DNA of 31,488 nt from Phoronis ovalis (GCA_028565635.1 JAOXYB010028067.1:1-31488); one strand, 5' to 3'. Counted from the stretch's first letter, positions 10,605 through 20,214 are shown. Notes: generated by a model from the letters alone, not told the origin. A program made the numbers and translations.

Positions 10605-11019
10605 GTAAGTTTAATTTAAATGTGACTAATAAAACACGTCTACTAATAGTTTTAGTCTTAAACATACTGTACATATTTCGTACTCATATATATTTATTTT
10701 TATAATTGTACGCATATTAAAATAACGAAATCTGTTCTAATTAACCAACTTCTTTCGTCACATTTATCAATCGACTTATGCTAACAAGTAACAAATCCTT
10801 GTTTAAAGGCACACCTTTACGCCAGTGATGTTCATCTACAGGGTGACCCCAAAATAAAGAACACCACACACAGTTTTTTAATAATTTGTGTAGTTCCTTA
10901 TTTTCTACTGAAATACTGACTTGCGATTCCATAAGAAACGTTTGTTCACTTTGACCAGATGTTGTTCGGCACACATTTTGGCCTTATTTATTCTCAAAAT
11001 CCTTCAAATAAAAGTACAG

Positions 11020-11183
11020 ATTTCAATTTGCATGCCTCAAAAAGAGTATGTTACATGTATGTAATATGTAACTAATGACTTCACATGGAGAGATGCACAA
11101 GCTAACTGCGAACAAATGAATGGAAGCTTAGCATACCTAGATAAGAATATAGGGGTGGATTTCCTGCCAGAAATTCCTGAGAA
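11020..11183 (+). pseudogene. Exon 3: N-terminal half of a C-type lectin domain with stop codon
   Basis: After acceptor AAGTACAG the frame reads ISICMPQKEYVTCM, stop, YVTNDFTWRDAQANCEQM and continues NGSLAYLDKN. C-x9-W and W.DA...C are the usual opening of a C-type lectin domain. The TAA (11062-11064) falls where these domains usually have Tyr, so one base change (TAT or TAC to TAA) explains it. Donor GAGAA/GTAAGT leaves phase 2. No alternative AG acceptor exists between the stop and NDFTW. Confidence 0.72.
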
Positions 11184-11670
11184 GTAAGTATTGTTCAACT
11201 TTTTTTACCTTATTTTCAGGAATGGATATTTATAATAAAAGTATAGCGCAGTGTTGAATGTATCATATACGTAACAGTTTTTTTTCCCGCATATGCTTGT
11301 AGTCGCAATCTGCTTCTCATCTTTGCCATTAGTTATATAATTTATACATGAATAATATTATTGCTCACTGTGTGTACACTTGTTTTGGAAGATTAGTAGA
11401 AAGAATAACGAACGGACTTGCACATTTTGAATACATACACCGTTTGTACTTAATTGTATCATAAACTATCTGTATGTACTTGGTCTAGGACCAAGCATTA
11501 ATTTCCAGCTTGTTGCATTTTGTAAACTCGCGTTAGCGCATGAAGAACAGCTTCATTATTTATTCGGAAAATGCGACATGCTAGGAAATTTATAAGTCTT
11601 AGAACCGCGACTGCTGGTTTCATCATGAACATGCAAATAGTCTATTCCAATGCCTATAAGTGACCACTTT

Positions 11671-12387
11671 AAGGCAGCGAACATTTACTGCTCGGCACAA
11701 TTTATTTTATACTTTCACTTTAGCTATTTTTTAATAAATGATAGACAAATAAAAGTATACATATTTTGAACGTATGCAACTCAAACTTTCTAAATCTCTA
11801 ATTTATTTTTACTCTGAGTAGGTCATGTGACCTGTGAAGTTGCAATTTTGGGTTAAAACATTAAATTTTTTAAACGCAAAATTCAAAGAATATAAGTCAA
11901 CAATCCCACATACTAGCTACATAGTTGAAACTTTGCACAATTATTCCTTACATGATATAGCTAGGTTTTTGAAAATTTACTTCTTTAAAAACATTTATGA
12001 GTTCTCAAAATTTCGTTACCTCAATTTTGCTGATTTTTGTCTAATACATAAACTTTGAAAAGTCATATCTTTTGACCAACGCAATATTTTTAAAATCTGA
12101 GATGCTTTTTATAGCCATATATATAAAAATTATATGTGCAAAGTTTCAACTATATAGCTTTATGGTTTTTTACTTATATTCTTTTGACATTTCAAAAACT
12201 TAACGCTTCAACCCAAAATGGTATCCATACATGTCACATGATCTACTCAGAGAACAATAAATTGTAGGTTCAAGTTGTATACTCTCAAAATATGTATACT
12301 TTTATCTGTCTATCTTTTCATTAAATTAGCTAAAATTTAACTCAAAGCGTGTGTTAATCAATTGTGCCGAACAATATTCGCTACCTT
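11671..12387. mobile_element. Long foldback (near-palindromic) element inside an intron
   Basis: About 715 bp in which the left half pairs with the right half almost throughout. The outer ends are AAGGCAGCG (11671) and CGCTACCTT (12379-12387). Matching blocks include CGGCACAATT, TTTAGCTA, ATAGACA.ATAAAAGTATAC, CTCTGAGTAG.TCATGTGAC, ATTTTGGGTT and ATAGTTGAAACTTTGCACA. No transposase is encoded. It lies in the intron that splits the lectin domain. It fits a long-TIR MITE or foldback transposon. Confidence 0.85.
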
Positions 12388-12529
12388 ATACCAACATATT
12401 TTTATTAAACTTGCTACCATTTACAATTGTGATAAGAAAAGTAGTAAGCAAATTATCAATTCATGATTTCAGTTATGAGAGCCATTTTAAAACTGGTTTA
12501 ATTACATAGTGTGCATTCTGATACCATAG

Positions 12530-12752
12530 AACAGGTTTTCGGATTGGCTTATCGGATGATGTTAACGAAGGCAATTGGATAAACACCAATGGGGACATTC
12601 CTCGCTATTTATCTTGGCATGGCCGTGAGCCAAATGGTGGTACATCTGATAACTGTGCTGTTGCCATCAAGTCTTCTTCTCCTCTTAATGTCTACTGGCG
12701 TGACAAAGAGTGTACATCACGTTATCCATCAGTATGCCAATATCCACCCCTG
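12530..12752 (+). CDS. Exon 4: C-terminal half of the C-type lectin domain
   Basis: Begins after ACCATAG and reads TGFRIGLSDDVNEGNW, then INTNGDIPRYLSWHGREPNG, then DNCAVAIKSSSPLNVYWRDK, ECTSRYPSVCQYPPL. It contains the conserved W, the EPN tripeptide of the mannose-type Ca2+ site, a WRD in place of WND, and the closing cysteines. EPN suggests mannose/GlcNAc-type sugar preference by family rule; WRD makes Ca2+ binding less sure. Phase 2 in and phase 0 out (CTG/GTAAGT). No lesion is seen in this exon. Confidence 0.88.
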
Positions 12753-12929
12753 GTAAGTAACGATTACACATTCTATATAATACGCAAAGTCAAAAAATAG
12801 TTTGATTTTCAAATAGTAAAAACCAAAATGTTAGTCAATCGAACAGGATTATCTCTGAGGAAGCGTAGCATATTTCATGACTAAAACATAAGTTAATTAA
12901 AAATGTCAAGGTCCGTTTCGTTTTTAAAG

Positions 12930-13192
12930 CATTATTCAAATGGATATAAAAAATGGCGTCTTAAACCGCTTTTCAATTTTTTGTGAAAATATGAAATTTG
13001 AAAAGTCAAAACGGTATTTAGAGGTATTTGGTAATGTGAAGATTTGTTATAGCAATTTTGGATAAAAATGTTTTCGACTTTGGTCGATTTTTACGGGTTA
13101 AAAGTGGGCTGGCAACACGTGTTTCTTAGGTGAGCTTAGCTATATTTAAGAAGTCAAAAACACCGTCAGTTTATATCCATTTTGAATAACTC
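12930..13192. repeat. Short inverted-repeat element in intron
   Basis: TTATTCAAATGGATATAAA at 12932-12950 recurs inverted at 13170-13190 (TTTATATCCATTTTGAATAA) with a one-base indel, and weaker matching follows inward (GGCGTCTTAAA against TTTAAGAAGTC). About 260 bp in total. It fits a small MITE in the intron before exon 5. Confidence 0.65.
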
Positions 13193-13305
13193 TGTAGTAT
13201 TGATTTGATTTTTGATTTCAACGCATTTAACAAAATTACTTTATCCTTTCTATATGCACTTCGTTTATACCACTAAATATCCTTCACGGATTTTTCTCTT
13301 CTTAG

Positions 13306-13510
13306 TCAAAAATTTGTCGAGGGCTAGAGCCGTTAGCAGCTGAGTGCAGAATTGGTGATAATGGTACGATTTTTAACCAAGCAAATCTAACTCATATACC
13401 CGATGTTCTGAAAATAGCCTGCACACCAGCTGAAGGTTTGATGTGTATTAACAGCGAGCAACAAGAGGATGAACAATGTCAAGACTATCAAATCAGATTT
13501 AAATGTGAAA
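13306..13510 (+). CDS. Exon 5: second half of the WxxW domain
   Basis: Reads SKICRGLEPLAAECRIGDNG, then a linker, IACTPAEGLMCINSEQQ, and CQDYQIRFKCE. This is the Cys-rich remainder of a WxxW domain (CR, C..GL.C.N..Q, C.DY..RF.C). It starts in phase 0, exactly matching the donor of exon 2 (10604), so exons 2 and 5 joined directly would make a contiguous WxxW domain. The 3' donor GAAA/GTTCGT is weak but gives the phase (1) that fits the next exon. Confidence 0.82.
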
Positions 13511-13787
13511 GTTCGTACAAGTGGTTTTCCATGGATTTTGGTTTTCTTTTGTTTCATCGTTGTTTCCCCTAATTTGACAAGTTTCAATGTAAATTTATGG
13601 AACACCTTGATGCGTAATGTTAAAAAAACTTATGCGGTTTCTGTTTATGAATTTACCCATAATTTATTGTAAAGATGAACGAAATTCATCTTCACGGCAT
13701 AATTAGACGCACAGTTTAGATATTTTTTTCTTGAATATCCAATGTATCTGTAAGCCATAGATTTACTCTTGATTTTCCTACATGTAG

Positions 13788-14038
13788 ACATTCTTCCGGC
13801 TTGTGTCAACAGCGACGAACCATCTCATTTTACAAGCTCAAGAGAAATGTAGAAACGCTTGTTATGAAGCTGGGTACCTATATGCCGCACTTCTTCCAGG
13901 ACACTGCTATTGTGGGTATTTTTTTTGGTAGCCGAGGGATTGTAAATTCTTCTAAATGCAGTGATCCGTGTACTGGTAACTCTTCCCAAATCTGCGGTAC
14001 AGCATATGGAGAGAAAACTGTGATGATAGCCAGACCTG
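13788..14038 (+). pseudogene. Exon 6: WSC domain with two frame disruptions
   Basis: Acceptor CATGTAG, then ILPACVNSDEPSHF in the expected frame, which stops at 13850. A second frame continues KCRNACYEAGYLYAALLPGH, CYCGYFF, and a third frame continues FGSRGIVNSSKCSDPCTGNS, SQICGTAYGEKT. Together they spell a WSC domain (C...C...GY.YA.L..G..CYCG, C...C.GN..Q.CG), a proposed carbohydrate-binding module. The frame changes lie before TGT at 13848 and at the T8 run 13919-13926. Donor CCTG/GTAAGT, phase 1. Just downstream, 14065-14102 is a 19-bp tandem duplicate. Confidence 0.75.
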
Positions 14039-14640
14039 GTAAGTATGTGAAACATAACTTCATTACTGTACAAGTCAGTGGGAACTGTACAAGTCAGTAG
14101 GATGTAATATGATATGCTGGCTTGCAAAAACCTGGATTTACTCAGACTGAGTGTAGTGCTGAAACATAATCTATCTTATTTATTGGGCTATAACTATATA
14201 TTAAATATGTAACATATTTTTTTGATAGTTGGGGGTATAATGAACAACAGACTACAGTTTATTTTTTTATAAAGTATCCTGAAACTGTTGCCTTAACAGT
14301 CTTTTTCAATTATTTTCTAGGAAATGTAAATATTGTGATATTTTAAATGATTCTTATAATATCCTTGTAAGTAATTATAAACAGTACATTACGCTGTGAA
14401 ACTCCATGCTACGAAACGCTAGTTAATTATGAGGAATTTTAATTTAAAAATTAACGTCCAGTAACAATGAAACGGTTTTCAGAGGAACATAGCAACGCTG
14501 AATCAATTTTAACAAAATTTATCTTTCTGCTCGTCTTGACGTTTTTTTTTGTAATTGGTTACTGACTTAAGTTTACATTTAAATGTACATTCATCTATGG
14601 GTAATTAATTACACTTGTACTTAAAACTAGCTTACTTTAG

Positions 14641-15188
14641 ACTGTAGTTCTAACCCATGCGGACAAAGACGTTGCTACGACTTAATAGCTGGATACGAGT
14701 GTGCAAGTGACTGTATTCCTGAAGGCAAATGTTTCACTGAAATAAACTAATGTAAATCCACCCCGCGCCGTGTCAACAGGGATCTTGTATTGGCTTGGGT
14801 AATGGGTACAATTGCACATGCTATCCTGGTTATGAAGGGATTAACTGCAATACTGAAATAAACGGGTGCAAGTCTAGCCAATGTCAACAAGGCACTTGTA
14901 ATGAAATGGTTAATGGCTACGATTGTACGTGCTATCCTGGTTACGACGGAGTCAGCTGCGATGTGGAAATAAATGAATGTGATTCCAATCCATGTCTACA
15001 AGGTACTTGCAATGAAATGGTGAATGGCTACGATTGCACGTGCTATTCTGGTTACGACGGAGTCAACTGCAATGTGGAAATAAATGAATGTGATTCCAAT
15101 CCATGTCTACAAAGTATTTGCAGCGATTTCGTGAATGGGTACAATAGCACCTGTGACACTGAATTTGCAGATGAAAACTGTAACATAG
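14641..15188 (+). pseudogene. Exon 7: EGF-like repeats with stop and frameshift
   Basis: Starts DCSSNPCGQRRCYDLIAGYE, then TEIN followed by TAA (14748-14750) where the repeats elsewhere have Glu of EINEC. After a frame change at about 14751-14775, three further EGF units are open (14795-15188): QQGTCNEMVNGYDCTCYPGY, EINECDSNPCLQGTC and so on. The EINEC signature marks Ca2+-binding EGF modules. The units are near-identical at DNA level, so they arose by recent tandem duplication. The last unit has lost a Cys (NGYNSTC). Donor ATAG/GTACGT, phase 1; no next exon was identified. Confidence 0.8.
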
Positions 15189-16180
15189 GTACGTAAAGGC
15201 GAAAAAACATATATGAATACTTGCGAAATATTGAATTAATAGAACGGTCGGAAGTAACTGCCAAGATATAGCTTTGTAAAAACTGCGTTTATCTTCTCTA
15301 TTTTTCCAACTTTACAATTAATTCACTGATCACTATTGTTTTATCTTTTTTCTGTCATAGTTTCATCGGTTTGTATGCCTTAGCACTTCGCATTTTCCAT
15401 GGTATGGATATGCATAAGAAATTCATCTTAATTATATTTTTGTGTCCCAGATCTATGGAAACCCCTTTCAAATCAATACGTGTTGCCTATGTACATAGAC
15501 TATTCATTCGATAATGAATTAAACGAAATATCATAATGATTTTAGATGGGACTGGGAGCTTGTTATGCATGTACTTTGCATGTTGTGAATGATAGCTGTC
15601 TGTGTTGAGCTGAAATGCAAGAATGTGTATCAGTACTCTAGGCGATTATGAAGTTGAAAAAATAACGAAGACACAGCGCATGGAATTTCAGCTTTGCAGG
15701 TATTTATTATTTCCACAATTGCTGTGAGAAGGCGTGGAACTAATTGTTGAGCTAATATATCACATATTTCCATAAAAATAAGAAAATATTTTGGAAACTA
15801 AATGTTGTCATCATGCTTTTTTACTTAACTTCATATTTAATACTCCGTTTCAACCAACAACAGGCGGATCACGTATCTTAAGCCAAAGGCTAATGAACAA
15901 TATGTTTTTAATTGAAGGAATTGGAGTTATGCTTTCTCCTTAAACTTTGCCTATCATAACGCTATGTATATGGTAAAACTAATGTGGCATAAACTATTCC
16001 TTTTTTCACCAACTTCTCCTATTTATAGGAATGACTAACACTTGTAGATATGAATGAACCCTCTGATTGACTAGGAAAGGCTTATAAGAAACAACACCAT
16101 ATCCCTAAATAACTGAAACCATATATAACAGTAGTTAAAGATTTGTACCGAATAGTCATTCATAACATTACACTTTCCGA
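15189..16180. other. Intergenic or intronic DNA, no gene seen
   Basis: No further EGF, transmembrane or other exon of the upstream gene could be recognised. Confidence 0.4.
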
Positions 16181-16192
16181 GTATAAAAGGGC
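16181..16192 (+). promoter_or_regulatory. TATA-box-like sequence
   Basis: GAGTATAAAAGGGCC is a textbook TATA box in base composition and in its G/C flank, unusual in this AT-rich window. A possible coding exon lies about 400 bp downstream (to 16712). No transcription start can be seen, so this is a candidate only. Confidence 0.3.
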
Positions 16193-16329
16193 CAGGTCTC
16201 GATGCGATTACCTTCTATCGATAAACAAGGCTGATGGGCTGATCGCCATCATCCAAAAGTAAGGCCTTAAAATATATTCTGTATAACACTATTTAAAAAA
16301 ATATTCTTGTTATTGTTTTTTATTTCGAA

Positions 16330-16475
16330 AGTCTCTAGTAAACCCAGTATAGTGATATCTGCAAGAGAAATAACTCATATTATAAGTAATCAAGAAAGCT
16401 CCTGGCGGATTCGAACCTGCGCTGGTGATATCTGAAAACAATGAAGTGCATTAACCACTACGCCACGAAGGCTTG
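16330..16475 (-). repeat. tRNA-derived SINE-like repeat
   Basis: On the minus strand the sequence from 16475 reads AGCCTTCGTGGCGTAGTGG, then, 40 to 50 bases on, GCAGGTTCGAATCCGCC. TGGCGTAGTGG fits the Pol III A box, and GGTTCGAATCC fits the B box perfectly with tRNA spacing. The acceptor and T stems pair poorly and there is no convincing anticodon arm, so it is not a working tRNA gene. The tail (GAGTTATTTCTCTTG on the minus strand) is probably the SINE body. Similar blocks flank it (16250-16290 and 16506-16560). Confidence 0.65.
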
Positions 16476-16553
16476 AGATGCTGACCACTGATTTGCTATC
16501 CCTTTCATCTAAAAGCAAGGCCGTAAAACTACATCATAGCCTTAGAATATATT

Positions 16554-16712
16554 GTGTACAGCATAGAAGCATTGCAGAAGATACCATCAGCCATACTTAT
16601 TGAAGATAGAGTAGAAACCATCATCTTTATTTATCGAGTGATGGAATTCGCATCGGGTGAGGTCAGGACCAGTCTGAGCCAGGATAGTCAGGTGGAAACA
16701 CGTGTTACAAAG
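16554..16712 (+). CDS. Possible exon of an unrecognised gene
   Basis: An open stretch ends in AAAG/GTAAGTAT, a strong donor, at 16712. An ATG at 16641 in fair context (GTGATGG) would give MEFASGEVRTSLSQDSQVET followed by RVTK. No domain is recognised and no second exon was found. It could be a first coding exon under the TATA-like box upstream, or a chance frame. Confidence 0.25.
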
Positions 16713-17851
16713 GTAAGTATATATTTATTTCATTTTTTTTCATCCTCCGAACGAGGGATATGCTTAACGATGCTTGTACATTGTAGACTGAACTAGTGTT
16801 CGTGTATCATTAAGAAAGTGGCTGTCGATTGCACACACCTCTGTGACTCCCTACAGCATTTTATGCTGTTTGCAGTATCTTATGATATTGTTTAAACTAA
16901 GGGATATACGTTAGGCATGGAAAAAAATTGTAAAATAGAGTTAGAAGTGACCAGAAGAACAGTAATATGTATGCATCATCAATTACCTACCAGAGTAAAA
17001 AAACATGTGATACAGCATGTACACGAAACAACATATACTTCAATGTGCGTATAAAGTAAAACTCACTATCTGTTTTAATGCAGATTCCTTTCTTGCTACG
17101 GATTGCAGTTAAGAAGGTTCGAAAAATGGACCATAAGGTAGACCTAACACGAAATTGGTACCTTGCCAGGACTGAAATTTTTTGACTAGCAAAAAGTAGA
17201 CCCTAAGCAAACTCGTCGTGTAAAACAGACTGTAAGGGATCTAAAACGCGTAACGCGCCTGGTCCTTAATAAACATCCTTTTAACGCGTTTTATATTATT
17301 ACTCACATTTCATTTAAGTGACACCCGGGGTGAAAACAGAGATAGTTTTCACTTCCTGCTTATTATATGAATTATGTGTCTTGTATGAATGGAAAATCTT
17401 GTATCTGAAAAAAAAGTGTGCACACCTTTTCCGCTAATCCTGGATCCGCCACTGTTTTGATTTGGTTTGGTTTTATTTACTCTGAGCAAGAACGAACGCT
17501 TTGGTAAGTGTAAATTAATAATGCAATCTGGGGAAATGAATTGCTTACATGTGCATTAGAAAATAAAGATTTAATTAATAAACATTGTGACTTTCAGTTT
17601 CTTACAAACTGAAACACAACAAAAAGCAATTGTACTGATATAATCAAAAAACCAAGATTGAATGATAAGACATAATACAAAATTTAATAATAACTTTTAA
17701 AAGTGACCTATATATAAAAACTATATGAAGCAATGAACTATGTGAGTTATTAATGGAATGAGCAGTAGTTACTCGATCTCCTCACAATGTTATTAATAGT
17801 CGCTAGAGTGAAACGTCGTGAAGAAAGGGGTTAGTACCTCCGGGACATTGT
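16713..17851. other. Non-coding DNA, no gene seen
   Basis: No gene supported. Two short hairpins are visible: TAAAACGCGT (17241-17250) with ACGCGTTTTA (17283-17292), and GTGAAAAC with GTTTTCAC at about 17329-17351. Confidence 0.4.
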
Positions 17852-18171
17852 CAGTCAAGTTACTACTTACCACAAACTCAAGTATTGTTATCTCGGGTGT
17901 ATCTCTAAGCTAGCAAAACAAAATAGGAAGTGTTTTCAGTCAAGTTGCTACTAACCACAAACTCGAGTATTGTTATCTCAGGTGCATCTCTAAGCTAGCA
18001 AAACAAAATAGGAAGTGTTTTCAGTCAAGTTCCTACTAACCACAAACTCTACTATTGTTATCTCGGGTGCATCTCTAAGCTATCAAAATAAAATATATAG
18101 GAAGTGTTTTCAGTCAAGTTACTACTAACCACAAACTCGAGTATTGTTATCTCTGGTGCATCTCTAAGCTG
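17852..18171. repeat. Tandem repeat, about 3.8 copies of an 85-bp unit
   Basis: CAGTCAAGTT begins units at 17852, 17937, 18022 and 18111. Each holds ACTACAAACTC-like sequence, TATTGTTATCTC.GGTG, ATCTCTAAGCTA and AAATAGGAAGTGTTTT. The third unit is 4 bp longer (extra ATAT). Non-coding minisatellite. Confidence 0.93.
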
Positions 18172-18789
18172 TGTTTTCTTGAGTAAAAAAACCTTTTAGA
18201 GATTTAAAAGTCTCTCGAACAAGCCTCGTTTGACTTTCAAGTCGTTTCGCCCTATGAATAACATTGTGAAATAGAAGGTAGGTGGTCGAGGGTCTTTCTC
18301 CAACATTTTCATTTTCAGTTCTACTTTGGACGTGCACCCATTCAGCTAATTGTGTGTATTGGAGTATTTAACGATGTCTTTATGTTGCTAGCACATATAG
18401 TTGATACTATAAATTTTAAGCAGCTTGTATATAAAGTTCATATATTTTATGACAACTAATTGCAAACGTAAGCAGTTTCTATACTAATAACCTCTTGTAT
18501 ATTTTACAATCAGTACCTTGACTTACGAAATCTTCGGTTGTCAAAACCTCAAATTTATAATCGTTCAGCTCACATGACTTCTGAACTGGATAAAAAGTAA
18601 CCAGGTGACACGTGGCATCCTGCAAACACATTGTAACACAAAACGCAAGTGATACATAGGCTATTACAAGCAACGGATCCAAGCCATGTCCTGCAGCAAC
18701 AGTACTCACTCTCAAGAATGTACTTTCTTTCCTTTGTTTTAGTCCTGAAAAAAATTGACAGTTGCGTTATGCCAAACCGAACTAAACCT

Positions 18790-18904
18790 TGTTTGACGGG
18801 CGAAAGGCCTCAAAATCTGAGCAGGTTGGGGTTTTCTTATTTTTATTTTAAAAAGTGTTTAACAGGTGAACGCCCTTAAAACCTAGCCGGTCGGGGTTTT
18901 TTTA
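18790..18904. repeat. Two-copy diverged tandem repeat, period 66 bp
   Basis: TGTTTGACGGGCGAA, AATCTGAGCAGGTTGGGGTT (18790-18837) recurs as TGTTTAACAGGTGAA, AACCTAGCCGGTCGGGGTT (18856-18904). Non-coding. Confidence 0.7.
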
Positions 18905-19467
18905 GTGTTAAAAGAAAAGAAATGATATAATATTTTGAACCAGACAACACCGCGAGAATTAGTGAGATGTTTTTTTTTCTTTCCTGATTCTTTTTTATAA
19001 TAAAATAAATTAAATTAAAATATCGAAGTTACAGCGGTCGTGCTCGTTAAACAAGGTTTATTTTTGGTCTCGCCTTAGTCATGATTATATGCATTACAAA
19101 TATTTTGAAAAGTAATGAGCTGACTTATCTCTAAAGGCGACCGTTGTGGAAATGCCATCTTGACATGGTGTGAAAAAAAAAATTATTTTAAGTTAAACAC
19201 TCTTGTTAGAATCGAGGTATCTTGAGCGGTTGTACTATCATATGAAACTATAAGTAATTACATGTGACTTTTACATAATCTGCGGGAGTACGCAGTTAGC
19301 TAAGCATTATTATTCCACATAGTTTAATATTGCCTTATATAATAACTAAGTTGATGACATAGCTTATACTGCATATAAGAAATTTATAAAAAATGATGAG
19401 TACTAGTGTTACAGATTTACTTTTCTAATAAATATAATCTTCTTTTTTGCTTTGAAATCTCACTCAC
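18905..19467 (-). other. Intron of the LamG-PAN gene (part)
   Basis: AT-rich sequence with no exon recognised. It forms, with 18691-18904, the intron between the LamG and PAN exons. Confidence 0.5.
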
Positions 19468-20214
19468 CATGCTTATAACACAAAGCTTGAGCTTCTAATA
19501 TACTTGTGATTGTGTTAAGAACTTGTCATATACTTGATAACAAGCAATCTTGCCGTCCCAGTATAGTTTGTTTTCTCCGTATCTGCTGGCAAAGCAATGA
19601 GGATGTCATTGGATAATTCTTGCCTTAATGCTTCCTAGTTGATAGAAACCAACAATTTCACCATTTTTCCAAATACTTAGATCGCCAGCTGTGGCACTGT
19701 TGATGTTGTTGTTGTAACTTACGCCCACAGTTACCCACTCATTGGCCGTGAAAACGCCGTTCTCAACTACACCATAATGTAAATGTGCAGTAGGATCTGT
19801 CGAATCAACAAGCACTGTAAGCATCGTACTTGTCCCATTAATAATAATATATACCAACATGTGTCGAAATGGCTTCGTCTAGGATCCACTGAAGTATATA
19901 ACCCCCATCAGGCAGTATGCCAGGCATCACTTGCAGCAAAAGAGTAATATAAAGGACAATACATTCAATGCTCCATTGTTTGGGATGCGAACATATGAGG
20001 AAGAATTTCCGGCAAACTCGAAGGCACTGTTTTCTCCATTTGGGCCGTGTGTCACTATGATGTCACTCACTATAGCGTGGTTCTGATAACCGCTCAAGTC
20101 TTTGCTTTGTAAATGAGCATTGAATTGCCAAAACCCTACAGGTTCGGGCAGGAATTTATGAAGTTCGACAGTAGTTACAAGATCTAAACCAATTGTGTGC
20201 ATAGTAATATATTT

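Larger units (their letters stand above)
9874..15188 (+). pseudogene. Secreted WxxW/C-type lectin/WSC/EGF mosaic gene, damaged
   Basis: Seven exons with compatible GT-AG junctions: 9874-9934, 10522-10604, 11020-11183, 12530-12752, 13306-13510, 13788-14038 and 14641-15188 (intron phases 1, 0, 2, 0, 1, 1, then an open phase-1 donor at 15189). The product would be a secreted or surface multidomain protein: signal peptide, WxxW first half, C-type lectin domain, WxxW second half, WSC, then EGF repeats. Such modules typically bind glycans or other extracellular ligands, but the ligand is unknown. Lesions: a TAA in the lectin domain (11062), two frame changes in WSC (before 13850 and at the T8 run 13919-13926), a TAA in the EGF exon (14748) and a frame change at about 14751-14775. 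No terminal exon was found after 15188. The phase agreement shows it was once a working gene. It now looks like a pseudogene, although exon skipping could bypass the lectin stop. Confidence 0.8.
18479..20214 (-). pseudogene. LamG-PAN secreted-protein gene, damaged
   Basis: Two minus-strand exons: LamG-like 19468-20214 and PAN/apple 18479-18690. LamG donor CATG/GTGAGT and PAN acceptor GCTGCAG agree in phase 1. The LamG part reads LPEPVGFWQFNAHLQSKDLS, SAFEFAGNSSSYVRIPNNGA, LPDGGYILQWILDEAI, NEWVTVGVSYNNNINSATAG, SIWKNGEIVGFYQLGS and KLYWDGKIACYQVYDKFLTQ, a jellyroll (Laminin_G_3) fold. PAN reads FCVTMCLQDATCHLVTFYPV, CELNDYKFEV, GTDCKIYKR and ends in TAG at 18479. Lesions in LamG: a frameshift near 19951, another near 19838-19853, TGA at 19606-19608, and a frame change near 19500. 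The N-terminal exon was not found. Probably an extracellular adhesion or recognition protein relic. Confidence 0.8.

Noticed and set aside
16392-16475. Functional tRNA gene on the minus strand
   Set aside because: A and B boxes are good, but acceptor and T stems pair poorly and the anticodon arm is not convincing; a SINE head fits better.
17852-18171. CRISPR-like direct repeats
   Set aside because: Units are contiguous 85-bp tandem copies without unique spacers, in a eukaryotic genome.
18649-18879. Plus-strand frame with repeated CLTGERP
   Set aside because: The repetition is just the 66-bp tandem duplicate read in one frame, and the frame overlaps the minus-strand PAN exon.
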